Positions 46,560 to 57,297 of a stretch of 64,000 nt of DNA are shown here, piece by piece (positions within the stretch are counted from its first letter, which is position 1; each line of letters begins with the position of its first letter). The stretch is from Monodelphis domestica (taxonomy: Eukaryota > Chordata > Mammalia > Didelphimorphia > Didelphidae): contig NC_077233.1 of the NCBI RefSeq assembly GCF_027887165.1, positions 180,443,207 through 180,507,206 on the forward strand, written 5' to 3'. A program made the position numbers and the translations under genes. The notes under the pieces were generated by a model, which was not told the DNA's origin, ran no database searches, and worked only from the letters and a program-made list of their open reading frames with translations.

Positions 46560-48655
46560 GTCATCACATCTTATTCCTAGATCAAGTATCCATTATGACT
46601 TTTTTTTAGTGTATTTGTGAGATGTTAACCCATGCCTCTCTGCCATATTACTTTCCAGTCTTTCCAATAGTTTTGTTCAAATAGTGAATTCTTTCCCCCA
46701 AAGATTGGATCTTTGAGTTTATCGAACACTGAGTTGCTGTGAACATTAACTGCCAGATCACCATACACTTGTTACAGTGTACAACGCTGTTCTGGTTGGT
46801 TCTACTCACTTCACTTTTCATCACTTCATATAAATCTTTCCAGGTTTCTTTTTTGTGATCATCTTGTTTGACATTTCTTATGGAACAATAATATAACATT
46901 ACAAGCATATACCACAACTTGTTCAGTCATTCTCCAGCTGATGGGCATCTCTTCAATTTTTGACTTTTTCCACCACAAAAAGAGCTACTACAAATATTTT
47001 TGTACAGATAGCTTCTTTCCTCCTATCTTTAATCTCTTTAGGATATAGTCCTAGTAGTGGTATTCTTGGGTCATGGCTGTTTGGGCACAATTCCAGATTG
47101 CTCTCCAGAATGATTTTATCAGTTCATAGCTCTACCAACAATGTATTAATGTCTTAATTTTTCCACACCCCTTCCAACAATTATAATTTTCCTTTTTTTT
47201 TTTGGACCTCAGAGTTGTTTTAATTTGCATTTCTCTAATCAATAGCGATTTGGAGCATTTTTTTTCCCATATGACTAAAGATGGTTTTAATTTCTTCATC
47301 TGAGAATTGGCTATTTATGTCCTTTGACCATTCATCAATTGGAGAATGCTTTGTATTCTTATAAATTTGACTCAATTCTTCATATATTTGAGAAAGAATC
47401 CTTTGTCAGAGAGATTTTTCCCTGTTTGCCTGTTTTCCCTGTTGTTTGCCTTTTAATTTTGGTTGCATTTCTTTTGTTTGTGCAAACCCATTTTCATTTA
47501 AGATAGTCAAAGTTAATTATTTTACATCTCATGGTGTTCTTCATATCTTATTTTGACCTAAATTCTTCCCTTATCCATAGGTCTGACAGGTAAACTATTT
47601 TGCATTCTCCTAACTTGTTTATGATATCACCCTTTATTTCCAAACCATTTATCCATTTTGACTTTACCTTGGCATTTGTCTATGCCTAATTTCTGCCATA
47701 CTATTTTCTGGTTTTCCCAGCAATTTTTATCAAATAGTCAGATCTTCTTCCAAAAGCTTGGATCTTTGGGTTTGTCAAACATTAAGTTGCTATGGCCACT
47801 TGTTGATGTTGCATGTTGAGTGCCTAATGTATTCCAGTGGTCCTCTATTCTATTTCTTAGTCAGTACTATATTGTTTTGATGGTTTCTACTTTATAATAT
47901 ACTTTGAGATCCATTGTAGCTATGTCACTTTTCATTCCCACCCCGTTTTCATTAATTCCCTTATTATTCTAGGTCTTTTGTTCTTCCAGATTAATTTTGC
48001 TATTGGTAGTTTGATTGGGATAGGATTGAATTAAGTAAATCAATTTAAGAAGAATTGTCATTTTTATTATATTGGCTCAGCCTACCCATGAGTAATTAAT
48101 GTTTTTTTCAATTAATTAGATCTGATTTTATTTGTGTGAAAATGTTTTGTAATTATGACCATACAGTTCCTGGGTTTGACTTGGCAGGTAGATTCCCAAG
48201 TATTTTACATCATTTGCAGTTATTTTAAATGGGATTTCTCTTTCTATCTCTTGCTGTTGGGCTTTATTCATAGTATGGAGAAATGCTGATGATTTTTGTG
48301 GGTTTATTTTCTATCCTGCATCTGCTAAAGTTGTTAGTTATTTTGGTAAATTTTTTGGTTGATTCTCTATGATTTTCTATGTATATCATCATATCATCTA
48401 CAAAAAGTGATAGGTTTATTTCCTCATCACCTATTTTAATTCTTTAAATTTCCTCTTTTCTTATTAACATATATGTTCTTTTCCTTTTTCCTTGACCATA
48501 TTAAGAAACAAAGCTAATAGTGGTATTGCCAAGTATACACAGTTTTGTAACTCTTTGGATATAATTCCACATTGCTGTCCAAAATGACAGTTCCACCAAC
48601 AGTGTATATGTGTTCTCATTTTTTTTACCTGTATTCTAACATTTGTCATTTTCGG
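46560..48655 (-). mobile_element. L1 fragments, minus strand
   Basis: 46560-46750 resumes the interrupted L1. Near 46755 a new L1 3' end starts (TTCATCACTTCATATAAATC, AACTTGTTCAGTCATTCTCC) and runs about 1.7 kb through ORF2 to ~48482 (antisense of the knuckle, then of sequence between reverse transcriptase and knuckle). 48483-48655 is another short piece (CCACATTGCTGTCCAAAATG, CATTTGTCATTTTCGG). Confidence 0.85.
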
Positions 48656-48658
48656 TAA

Positions 48659-49162
48659 TGGACAAAGCCCAGGAAACCTTCATGGAGCAAAGCTCTGGAG
48701 GACACAGACCCTCAGTAAAACCAAAGTCATAGCTCAACTGAAGTTAGACATGTAGTTCACTCCTTACCTGAGGCTTTCAAAATCCTCCTTCCCACCCCTC
48801 CCACTGTAACTGAATATTCTTCCAAATGACTGATGTATGCATTCTCTGGGAACCTTGGTTAGAAGGTTACATATTGATTTATTAGCCTATAGAAAACTCT
48901 GTCTAGATTTGATGAGGTAAACCTGATCCATTGTACCACCTTGTAAATCATTACCTTGCCATTGTGTATGTGAAAGCTTATATAAGTTCTTAGCCTGTTT
49001 CAGGCTTTCTATAAAATAGAATCCACAATCAATAAACCTTACCATTGATTTGCAATCAGCTTGTCTCTTGTCCTCTTGGTCCCAAGTATATTTCTCATCT
49101 CCCCCACCTTCTCTTTGGGACCATTCAATAATCTGTGTGATCAGTATCCATCAGGCTCTACA
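48659..49162 (+). mobile_element. ERV 5' LTR followed by a primer-binding site
   Basis: About 504 bp: TATATAAG near 48978, CAATCAATAAACC near 49028, pyrimidine-rich U5, end CTCTACA at 49162. Two bases later comes the primer site. The start (TGGACAAAGC at 48659) is inferred from where L1 sequence stops. It does not look like the other LTRs here. The body of the provirus is missing after ~100 bp. Confidence 0.72.
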
Positions 49163-49164
49163 GG

Positions 49165-49182
49165 TGGTGCCTGAACAGGGAC
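49165..49182 (+). promoter_or_regulatory. Retroviral primer-binding site, lysine-tRNA-like
   Basis: TGGTGCCTGAACAGGGAC. It differs from the site complementary to the 3' end of tRNA-Lys(UUU), as used by lentiviruses and some betaretroviruses, at two positions, both C-to-T changes of the kind expected from methyl-CpG decay at one of them. Confidence 0.75.
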
Positions 49183-49478
49183 CTGAGGATGGCACATCAA
49201 GGAGTTACTGTGAAGATTGGATTTGGCTCTCCCCTGATTATAACAATGAAGGTACTTAGCTCTTCCTTGATTGTGAAGATTGAATTGTAATCTCCTGTCT
49301 ATTTGTTGATTTAATCCCCAGAAATATAAGCATAGTACTTAAAAGTTGAGTGGGAAGATCTGCCCATGTTAGATCTGATCACCAAGGGTATAAATCTCCC
49401 TCTTAATCATGAGGTTGGAGGTCTGTGACCCACATGTGCGATAGTGGGTAACAAATTAGAATCTAACTGCCTTCTGGT

Positions 49479-50024
49479 GTTTTGGTGAAAATCACCTTTA
49501 AAGATTGCTATAATATTAATTTATGGTCACCAAGGAATTTACTTATGAAATTCCTAAAATGAAACACTCAAGTCAGAATGGAGTTTATGGTGGTTTAATC
49601 ACAATGGGAGTAAGAAAAAAAGGACAGGGAGTGAAGGAGAGAGGAGGAAAAGGAAAAAAGGTTAACAACCTTCTGGCTGAGCCAGAGGGAGTTTAGGCCT
49701 GAAGGCCAAGGTAGAGAAGAGAATCAGTCCTTGACTCACGTGATGGATCTGAAGGAAAGCTGTCTGCAGGCCTCCTCCCTGCTGAAGCTCCTAGCATGAA
49801 CTGCTGCCTAGCTCTCTCCACAGGAAGTGAGTGAATTCCAGAGGCTGTTCCCTACCTCACTTCCTGTGCCTCACAAGTGCCAATGGTGACTCAAGCTTGG
49901 CTTAGGACAGCCCATGGGCAGTTAGTTATTTCTGATTTGTCATTGACTAGCACATGCCCGTGTAGTGTGGGTGTGCACAATTTTGGGTGCTAGACCAAGC
50001 AAGATGGAGATTTTAAAATTCACA
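49479..50024 (-). mobile_element. Solo LTR nested in an LTR, target duplication CTGG
   Basis: 546 bp from TGTTTTGGTG to AATTCACA. CTGG at 49475-49478 repeats exactly at 50025-50028. It carries GGTCACCAAGGAATTTA and CACTTCCTGTGCCTCACAAG, as in the LTR at 28435. The outer LTR continues on both sides. Confidence 0.92.
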
Positions 50025-50401
50025 CTGGGCAGTCCTAGAGCAGAGCATCAGCTGTAATTGGTAGATGTGGAATTAGGGGAAGTGATGCAAGAAAAAAGGT
50101 CTTTAAAAGAAAGAGACAAGGGCCTCAGGGAGGTTGGTCTTCTGGGTTGGTTGTTGAAGGTTGGTCTTGTGGGAGTTGTTGTTGGTTGTTCTTCTGGGTG
50201 TTTGAAAGAGACACACTTGGAGTGGAGCCTGCTGGAGTTGAGGCTAATAAAAGAATCTGCTGATTGAACTGACAACGTGGCGAGTGTAAAGGCTGACTTC
50301 CTTCCTGAACTTTCTGGAGGCAGCAGCCTCCAGGAAAGGCCCATCATCTTGAAACTCCTTTTCCCTGGCTGGGGCTTCAGAATTTCTACCTGGCTCAGAG
50401 G

Positions 50402-50404
<3 letters not shown>

Positions 50405-50495
<91 letters not shown>
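50405..50495. repeat. (CT)n microsatellite within the outer LTR
   Basis: About 91 bases of CT with a few TTT breaks, at the same LTR position as the CT run at 2425-2488. Confidence 0.97.
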
Positions 50496-50496
<1 letters not shown>

Positions 50497-50639
50497 TTTT
50501 CTATCTTCCTTAATATCTTCCCTTTATTGTAAAAATAAACTATCATAAATTCCATTTTACTTTAGTAATTCATTTATGGGATTTAGAAATTAAATCCCTG
50601 GTGACCAATTAAATATTCAGTACAACCATAAATTTAACA

Positions 50640-51292
50640 ATCCAGGTAGCCTGGTTTTGTACTCCAAAGAAATAATAGGGGAAAATATGTGTACAAAAAT
50701 ATTCATAGCTATGTTCCTTGTGGTGGCAAAAAACTGGAAAATGAAGGGGTTGTCAATCAATTGGGGAATGACTGAACAAATTGTGGTATCTGATGATACT
50801 ATTGTGCTGAAAGGAATAATGAACTGGAGGAATTTCATGTGAACTGGGATGACCTCCAAGAATTGATGCAGAGTGAAAGGAGCAGAACCAGGAGAACATT
50901 GGACACAGAGCTTGATACATTGTGGCACATTTGAATGTAATGGACTTCTCTACTAGTAGCAATGCAATGATCTAGGACAATTCTGAGGGACTTATGAGAA
51001 AGAATGCTATCCACATCCAGAGAAAGAACTGTGGGAGTAGAAACCCAGAAGAAAACCATATGATTCATCATGTGGTTTGATGGGGATATGATTGGAGATA
51101 GAGACTCTAAATGATCACTCTATTGCAAATATTAATAATATGGAAATAGTCTTTATCAGTGATGCATGTAAAACCCAGCTGAATGCTCATTGGCTATGGG
51201 AGGAGGGAGAGAAAGAATATGAATCATATAACCATGGAAAATGTTCTTAATTAATTAAATAAATACATTTTAAAAAATAAATTAAAAAAAGA
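50640..51292 (+). mobile_element. 5'-truncated L1, plus strand
   Basis: End of ORF2 (GGGAAAATATGTGTACAAAA, TGTCAATCAATTGGGGAATG), 3' UTR with GGGGATATGATTGGAGATAG and TAATATGGAAATAGTC, and an A-rich tail at 51270-51292. It parallels 5860-6529 closely. ORF2 here is interrupted by stops. Confidence 0.92.
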
Positions 51293-52414
51293 AGCTTATA
51301 TTCTAATGGGGAAGGCAACACATAAAAGAGAACTGAAAAGTGCTGGAGGTGGAGGTAAGAGGGAAATATCCATGTAGAGGCAAAGTGGTTAGTCCATAGA
51401 AACACAGCTTAGAAGGAATGAAATATGGCTGACCCATGTCTACCTCTAAGATCGTGACCCACAGAAGGAACTTACCAATTTGAGGAGGGAGTTAGAATGG
51501 TAAAGGGGATATTCCAAAATTAGAAGACCCAAGGTGATGAGGGAAGTTGGATGGTGAGCAGAAGCAGCTTTAGAGAGTAATGATATTGATGTATGTGTAA
51601 TTAGAAATCTTATACCTTTGAAATAATGCAAAGTTTAAATGCTTTTGAGAGTAATTTTAGGATAAGAAATATTCTACCTCCCCAAATCCAGAAAGTGAAC
51701 TGTTTGGAGAAGGTGCCAGGAAGATGCCTTCAGAAACCAGACACTGCATCAGAAGATCTAGAGTGAACTTTGGGATGTGGTGATTTGAATGGTAGGGGGT
51801 TAAATATCTTTGTTTTGTATGTATACTGTTATGCCAAAGGGGACTTCCCCCTAATTGCCTTTTTGTCAATGTGCCTAGTAATCACTGGTTTTGTTCTCTT
51901 TTCCTTTTATCCCCAAATTATTATAATTTAAAAGTTGGTTATTTTTACAAGATCCATTGGAGAGATTAGCCTTCCAAAGGATCTCAAGGGGAATTGTGTA
52001 ATTAGAAATCTTGTACATTTGAACTACATCACCCAGGAGCCCACTCTTTCCCTGTCATTATTTGCTGATATAGACAGAAGATAAATTGGGTGGAGTTCCA
52101 TGTTTAGCTCTCTTTCCTTCCTGTGTCACAGTTTTGATGGAACAGGCCTTTTGAGCAGTTAGATTAGCCACGGGCATGTGGGTTTATTTTGTTACTTCTA
52201 GTGATTATTAATAAAACTTAAAAAATATAATATTTGAAGTTATTATATACTATTTTAATTTTTACAAGTAGAAATGGTACATGGTGGAGGCAGGAAAGAA
52301 AAGGAGCTGTTGAGAGTGAGGAAATGTCTGTTTTCACTAGAGTTTTTGAAGGAATATGCTATCTGCAGATCAAATGTAACTGAGTGAGGGACAAGTAATA
52401 TTACATATGAGAAT
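51293..52414. other. Dispersed repeat (51293-51650), then unassigned DNA
   Basis: 51293-51330 (GCTTATATTCTAATGGGGAA) is a SINE-type 3' block and the next ~300 bases loosely parallel 43010-43290. 51651-52414 has no recognised content; very AT-rich at 52205-52270. Confidence 0.4.
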
Positions 52415-52720
52415 TGGAGGATACTGATGAGAGACTAGAGGAGGGTGAATGGCCTGGAGATTGTGCCATATGAGTGCCAGTTGAAAGAGCTTAACCCAGA
52501 GAAGAGACCTAGGGAGAGGAGTAGTGGAAGAATCATAATAATCTTCAGGCATTTCAAAGACTGTCACAAGGAAGAGGGATTATTAGACTTGTTTTGCTTT
52601 GGTTCTAGGATTCAACTGGGCAATGAAGAGAAGTTGCAGATGGGCAAATTTAAGTTTGATATTGAGGAAAGTATTCTTCATTTTAATGGAGGGAATCTAG
52701 TAGAAAGTTCATGTTAAAAA
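52415..52720 (+). mobile_element. CR1/L3-like LINE 3' fragment
   Basis: GCCTGGAGATTGTGCCATAT, CTTAACCCAGAGAAGAGACC, ATCTTCAGGCATTTCAAAGA, TCACAAGGAAGAGGGATTAT and GGGCAAATTTAAGTTTGATA match the series at 18320 in order. The 90-codon frame at 52445-52717 runs through it by chance. Confidence 0.75.
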
Positions 52721-52739
52721 AAGATTGTGGATGGTGAGT

Positions 52740-53480
52740 TTTTCCAGCTCCTTCTCCTTCTGCTCACAGATGACATGGTGTTGATAGCTTCAAACCCCAG
52801 GATATTGCAGAGCTTCCTGGAAGAAATAAGCATGGATCTAACTGTACACTTTCAGCATGTATCTGAATATAACCCTTAGAGTTTATCCAACAAAATATAA
52901 CTAGGACAGGCATTATAGCCTGAGAATGAGATGATCCCACATCTGAAAAGGAAGAAGAGAGTGGACTGCATTACTTTTGGGAAACTGCAAAGCACCTTTG
53001 CTTGATTTCAAGCTTCTCATAATAATGAAAGCCCATCTTTTCTAATATCAACATTTGGCCACTGTTCCTGTAGAGCTCCTGGTAAACCATTATCTCTGAA
53101 GATAAGAATCTCACATGTGGCAATGGAAAGGCACATTGTGAGCAAGCTGTAACATATGACCAAGAAGAAACTCCAAGGAATAGGGATAAGGGATATCATC
53201 AAAAGTTATATAAAAGATAATGGACCTGTTAATGTGGCTAGAACAAGGGATGACAGGTAGATTTCCAGGGGGTTCCACCGGTATCATTTAGATGTTAGGA
53301 GAAATCAAGGAAGACCTCCAAATGTTGGGTGAACTCCACATGGCAATCTTTCAGGAGGACATGGCCAGGAGTTGTATGTTATAGGCAGTCAGCTTTATCA
53401 TTAGAGAGAACTCTTAAATCAATGGCATCATAGATCCATTATTTGAATCCAGGCAAACTTCCTAACAATCAGAACAATTG
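52740..53480 (+). pseudogene. RTE-clade LINE reverse-transcriptase fragment
   Basis: RTE LINEs encode one endonuclease-reverse transcriptase protein. At 52762-52800 the plus strand reads LTDDMVLIASNP, matching the catalytic FADD region with Phe-Ala changed. Further on, broken by stops and frameshifts, come RKRRVDCITFGKL, then IRDIIKSYIK, ARTRDDR and RNQGRPPNVGW. These are the order and spacing of the RTE C-terminal region (GKL, LFN..LP, RDKI..I, GHVAR, GRPP.RW, DEL). It is a remnant without the endonuclease half or a clear 3' end. BovB is a member of the same clade; I cannot say which family this is. Confidence 0.75.
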
Positions 53481-53880
53481 AAAAAATGGAATGGATTGCT
53501 ATGAGCAATAGCTAATTCTCTGGAGATCATAAAGCAAAGGCTGTTGTTGACAACAACAAATCTTTTATTAAGCAAGTATGTCATAGAAAAATATTATTGC
53601 TAAGGTATCATTTGGATTAGGTAGTCTGTAAGATCCTTTCTGTCTTAGAGATCCTGTGAGTCTATGAAGAAAAACTTCTGGAAAAGATTGGGAAAAACCC
53701 CCTTATAGCTGTCAAGTTTTGCTCATGACCAAACAAGAACAGTAAACTCTGAGAAAGAAAAGAAGCAAGAACCTATCTGGTCTGATCAGTACTGAGAGGA
53801 TAGAAGGAAGAGAAAGAAGTGAGAAGTAGAGGGAGGATATATTTATAGGTGGTTTTTTTTTTTTTAATTCCTACCTTCTG

Positions 53881-55227
53881 GATGTGGATAGTGTTCTTTC
53901 TCATATGTCCCTCCAAATAGTTCTGAATCACTACATTGCCACTAATGGAGAAGTCCATTACGTTCGATTATACCACAGTGTATCAGTCTCTGTGTACAAT
54001 GTTTTCCTGGTTCTGCTCCTCTCACTCTGCATCAATTCCTGAAGATTGTTCTAATTCCCATGGAATTCCTCTACTTTATTATTTCTTTGAGCACAATAGT
54101 ATTCCATCACCAACATCTACCACAATTTGTTCAGCCATTCCCCAATTGAAGGGCAGTCCCTCATTTTTCAATTTTTTGCCACCACAAAGAGCGCAGCTAT
54201 GAATATTCTTGTACAAATCTTTTTCCTTTATATATTTTTTGGTACAAATCCAGCAGTGCTATGACTGGATTAAAGGGCAGACAGTCTTTTATTGCCCTTT
54301 GGACATAGTTCCAAATTGCCTTCCAGAATGGTTGGATCAGTTCACAATTCCACCAGCAATGCATTAATGTCCCAATTTTGTGGGTTGGTGGGGCTATGAC
54401 TGGGAAAGTGGACTCTAAAAGATCACCCATGTGCAAATACTAATAATAAGGAAATGTACAACAGTCCGACCAGTGGCTGCTACATAAAGTATTTCCTTAG
54501 TGGGTTTTAACTTGAGAAGGAGAAAGGAGTCGGAGAAAAATGTATGATAAATCAAGAGACACAAACAAGTTAATTGATATGGGGAGCGGTGCGTGCTCCC
54601 GTATATTTTCCTGGAAAATTAGTAACAGGAAAACATGAAAAATAAGAGAATACATAGAAGTAAGAATTCCTAGATAGGAATGAGGAAAAGAGAATCAAAG
54701 TGATCCAGGGGAGAATAGAAATCCAAGAGAAGGAACAGCACAGCTTCCTTGCCTTTAATTCAGGTGTGGATTGGGAGATGTTCAATGAATATTTAACAAA
54801 GCATAGCTGATTCACATTGGTTGAAATGGTAATGACAACAACTTCTAGGTGTGGATAACTCTAACCTGCAAATGAGTTTGGCTCTAAGCCAAATGTTAAT
54901 GAGTTTGCCCTGAACAAAGGCAGCATGGCCAAGTCAAGAGTTAGCTCACAAATATCAGAGTCCAACCGTGTGTCTGATAATATGGTATCCATACATCAAT
55001 CATATTTCTTAGATGTGAATATGAGTGGAATGCTACAAAATGGGTGTTGATCAATGACACGTTAAACCCAGTGGAATTGTGCATCATATATGGGAGTGGG
55101 GTAGGGGTAGGGGAGGGAAGGAACATGAGTCTTGTAACCATGGAAAGTTATTCTAAATCATCTAATTAAATAAAATTTAAAAAGAAAAAAAAGAAATAAA
55201 AAGAAAAAAATAAATGACACTTAAAAA
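53881..55227. mobile_element. L1 with 5' inversion (twin priming), later split by an LTR
   Basis: 53881-54385 is L1 antisense from 3' UTR (GTGGATAGTGTTC) back to the ORF2 knuckle region. 54387-54456 then reads in sense (GGGGCTATGACTGGGAAAG, CTCTAAAAGATCACCC), and after the LTR, 55038-55200 gives the sense 3' end (GATCAATGACACGTTAAACC, poly-A). AATTCCTACCTTCTG (53866-53880) and AATTCCTATCTTCTG (55228-55242) flank the whole unit and are a probable target duplication with one mismatch. Confidence 0.8.
54455..55037 (-). mobile_element. Probable solo LTR inside the inverted L1, minus strand
   Basis: About 583 bp, TGTACAACAG to GCTACA on the plus strand. AAATG precedes (54452-54456) and follows (55038-55042), overlapping the TG. 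The L1 3' UTR reads across when it is removed. A TATA-like string lies near 54601 on the minus strand. Confidence 0.68.
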
Positions 55228-55249
55228 AATTCCTATCTTCTGTCTTTTT

Positions 55250-55443
55250 AAAAAGCTCTTACTTCCATCTTAGAATCAAAACTGTGTATTGGTTCCAAAG
55301 CAGAAGAGTGGTAAGGGCTAGGCAGTGGGGATCAAGTGACTTGCCCAGGATCACACAGGTAGGAAATGTCTGAGGCCAGATTTGAACACAGAGCCTCCTA
55401 TCTCTAGGCCTGTCTCTCTATCCACTGGGCCACCTAGCTGCCT
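55250..55443 (-). mobile_element. Type A SINE, minus strand
   Basis: GCTCTTACTTCCATCTTAGA, GAGTGGTAAGGGCTAGGCAG, AGTGACTTGCCCAGGATCAC, head ATCCACTGGGCCACCTAGCT at right. Confidence 0.93.
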
Positions 55444-55918
55444 CAATCTATTTATAATTAAAACCAACAACTGAGCCTAACTTCTGGCATTTGGACTTTG
55501 GCAGGTATCTGCTAATAGAAGAACAAGGGCAACTAAGTGGCAAGGAGGAAAGTAGTGTTGTAGACTGAAGAAATCCACAAAAAAAGGCAGGAAAATCTAA
55601 GACAAGAAGTAACTATTCACTGAACAGTCCCAAATGGCTGAGCTTCAATGCAATCGGAGGGTAGTTTGCCATGACGTTTAGCTGAGAGAGCTAGCCATGA
55701 GAACTGGAAGCAAGAGCAACAGAGAACTGAGAGGATAGAAAGAAATTGGGAGGATCAGCACATTATATAAGTTTTATTGAGACAATTAGTACATTGTATT
55801 TAGTAGATATTTAATAAATCATGGCTGAATAACTCAATAAAATCTGTGAAATGTTCTTCCTCCCTCTTAACTTACTTCATTTTATTTAATTGTATAGAGA
55901 CTTCATTTTCCCAGTAGA
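55444..55918. other. Unassigned intergenic DNA
   Basis: No gene or repeat recognised, apart from a GATATTTAATAAATCATGGC-like SINE tail near 55805. Confidence 0.4.
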
Positions 55919-56168
55919 GGGGCAGCCAAGTGGAGCAATGGATACAGTGTCAGACCTAGAGTCAGGAAGATTCATCTTCTTAACTTCAAATCTGACCTCA
56001 GACATTTACTAGCTATGTGACCCTGGGTAGGTCACTTCACCCTGTTTGCCTCACTTTCTTCATTTGTAAAATGAGCTAGAGAAGAAAATGACAAAACATT
56101 CTAGTATCTTTGCTAAGAAAACCCAAATGGGGTCATGAAGAGCTGGACATAACTGTTTACTGAACAAC
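55919..56168 (+). mobile_element. tRNA-headed SINE, type B
   Basis: GGGGCAGCCAAGTGGAGCAA head, TATGTGACCCTGGGTAGGTC, TTTGTAAAATGAGCTAGAGA, AAATGGGGTCATGAAGAGCT, tail ACTGAACAAC. Confidence 0.92.
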
Positions 56169-56394
56169 AGAATGCTAGTTATTTGAAGGCAAAGACTGTC
56201 TTGTATATGGTAAATGTTTAACAAATACTTGCTGAATTGAATCTAATTGTAAATTATAACCCAAGACTCATCACAAAGTAGTAGAAGAGACCAGGCAATG
56301 GAATATGGATTCCTCAGTGCAATTCATTTTCAAGAAAAGCAACTCAAGCTCAGGAGGGTTATCTTTGCCCATTAAAAGGCCACTTAATTAAACT

Positions 56395-56760
56395 GGTACA
56401 GTAGAAAGAGTACTACACTGGAAGTAAAATATCTGGGTTCCAATCTTGGCTCTGCCACTAATTGCTATTTCAGTAGACACAGCATTGGGCTTGGAGTCAG
56501 AAAGATTTGGGTACAAATTCTGTGTTAAACACTTACTAACTGTGTAACTCTAAGAAAGCATTTTAAGTCCTACTTATTCAGTTATCAAAAAAGGTTGGGA
56601 TCTATGGCTTGAGATCTTTTCTAGATTCAAATCTTTCCCCCTATTTATTATTTTGAACGAGCCACTCTGCCTCTTCAGGTCTGCATTTCTTTATTATTAT
56701 AAAATGAAAAGATCAGTTAAATAATTCTTAAGACCTCTAAGAGTCTATGAATTAGGAGCA
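56395..56760 (+). mobile_element. MIR/THER-type SINE split by a younger SINE
   Basis: Outer element 56395-56470 and 56641-56760: GTAGAAAGAGTACTACACTG, TCTTGGCTCTGCCACTAATT, then TTTTGAACGAGCCACTCTGC and AGACCTCTAAGAGTCTATGA. Joined at CTATTT they form one MIR-type SINE. Confidence 0.72.
56471..56640 (+). mobile_element. SINE nested in a MIR, target duplication CTATTT
   Basis: CTATTT at 56465-56470 repeats at 56641-56646. The insert has CAGCATTGGGCTTGGAGTCA, ACTGTGTAACTCTAAGAAAG and TTTTCTAGATTCAAATCTTT, a degenerate type B or MIR-like SINE. Confidence 0.65.
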
Positions 56761-57065
56761 ATAATTTGTATTTCTTTATGGTCTGTTCTGTAAATCCTTA
56801 CGGAGGGAGTACCTACTATGTGTTCAGCAATGTGCTAAATACTATGTAGGGGTACAGAAGATATATTGAGCATCTTCACTGAAGGAATTTACAGTTATAG
56901 TTGATTCAAGACATAGGAAACTGATATTATTGTATACAATTGAGGGCTAAATTTAATATCATTAAGTGATAAAATGATTGCTATGGAAAACAGTTGCTAA
57001 AGTTGGCCAGGAAAAGAAGAGATCAGTCTTGGGCAAAGTAATTTAAGGTGCTTAAGGTACTATTT

Positions 57066-57297
57066 GAAGGTGACATAGTAGATAGAATGCTGTGCCTAGA
57101 GTTAGGAAGACTCATCTCCCTGAGCTCAGATCTGGTCTCAGACACTTACTGTGTTACCCTTGGCAAGTCACTTAACCATGTTTGCCTCAGTTCCTCATCT
57201 GTGAAATGAACTGAGAAGAGAATGGCAAACTACTCCAGTATCTTTGCCAAGAAAACCATAAACGGTCATATAGAGTTGGACACTATTGAAGAACAAT
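57066..57297 (+). mobile_element. tRNA-headed SINE, type B
   Basis: GGTGACATAGTAGATAGAAT, TTACCCTTGGCAAGTCACTT, CTCATCTGTGAAATGAACTG, CTCCAGTATCTTTGCCAAGA, tail TGAAGAAC. Confidence 0.92.

Larger units (their letters stand above)
49272..50639 (+). mobile_element. LTR, plus strand, itself split by another LTR
   Basis: 5' part about 49272-49478 (has ACCCACATGTGC and GTAACAAATTAGAATCTAAC, matching 45862-46559) and 3' part 50025-50639 (TGATTGGTAGATGTG-like, AAATAAAC near 50531, end AATTTAACA). The left edge is approximate: no duplication was found. The pieces join through CTGG. Confidence 0.75.

Noticed and set aside
45858..46563. A target duplication for the LTR at 45862
   Set aside because: Flanks GGTG and GTCA do not match; shifting the ends by a few bases did not give a better pair.
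50244..50555. Arg-Glu and Leu-Ser frames on both strands
   Set aside because: Produced by the CT run inside an LTR.
52445..52717. 90-codon plus-strand frame as a gene
   Set aside because: It coincides with a CR1/L3-like LINE 3' end, which is non-coding.
55250..55443. tRNA gene at SINE heads (here and in other type A and B copies)
   Set aside because: B-box-like strings are present but no cloverleaf closes; they are SINE promoters.
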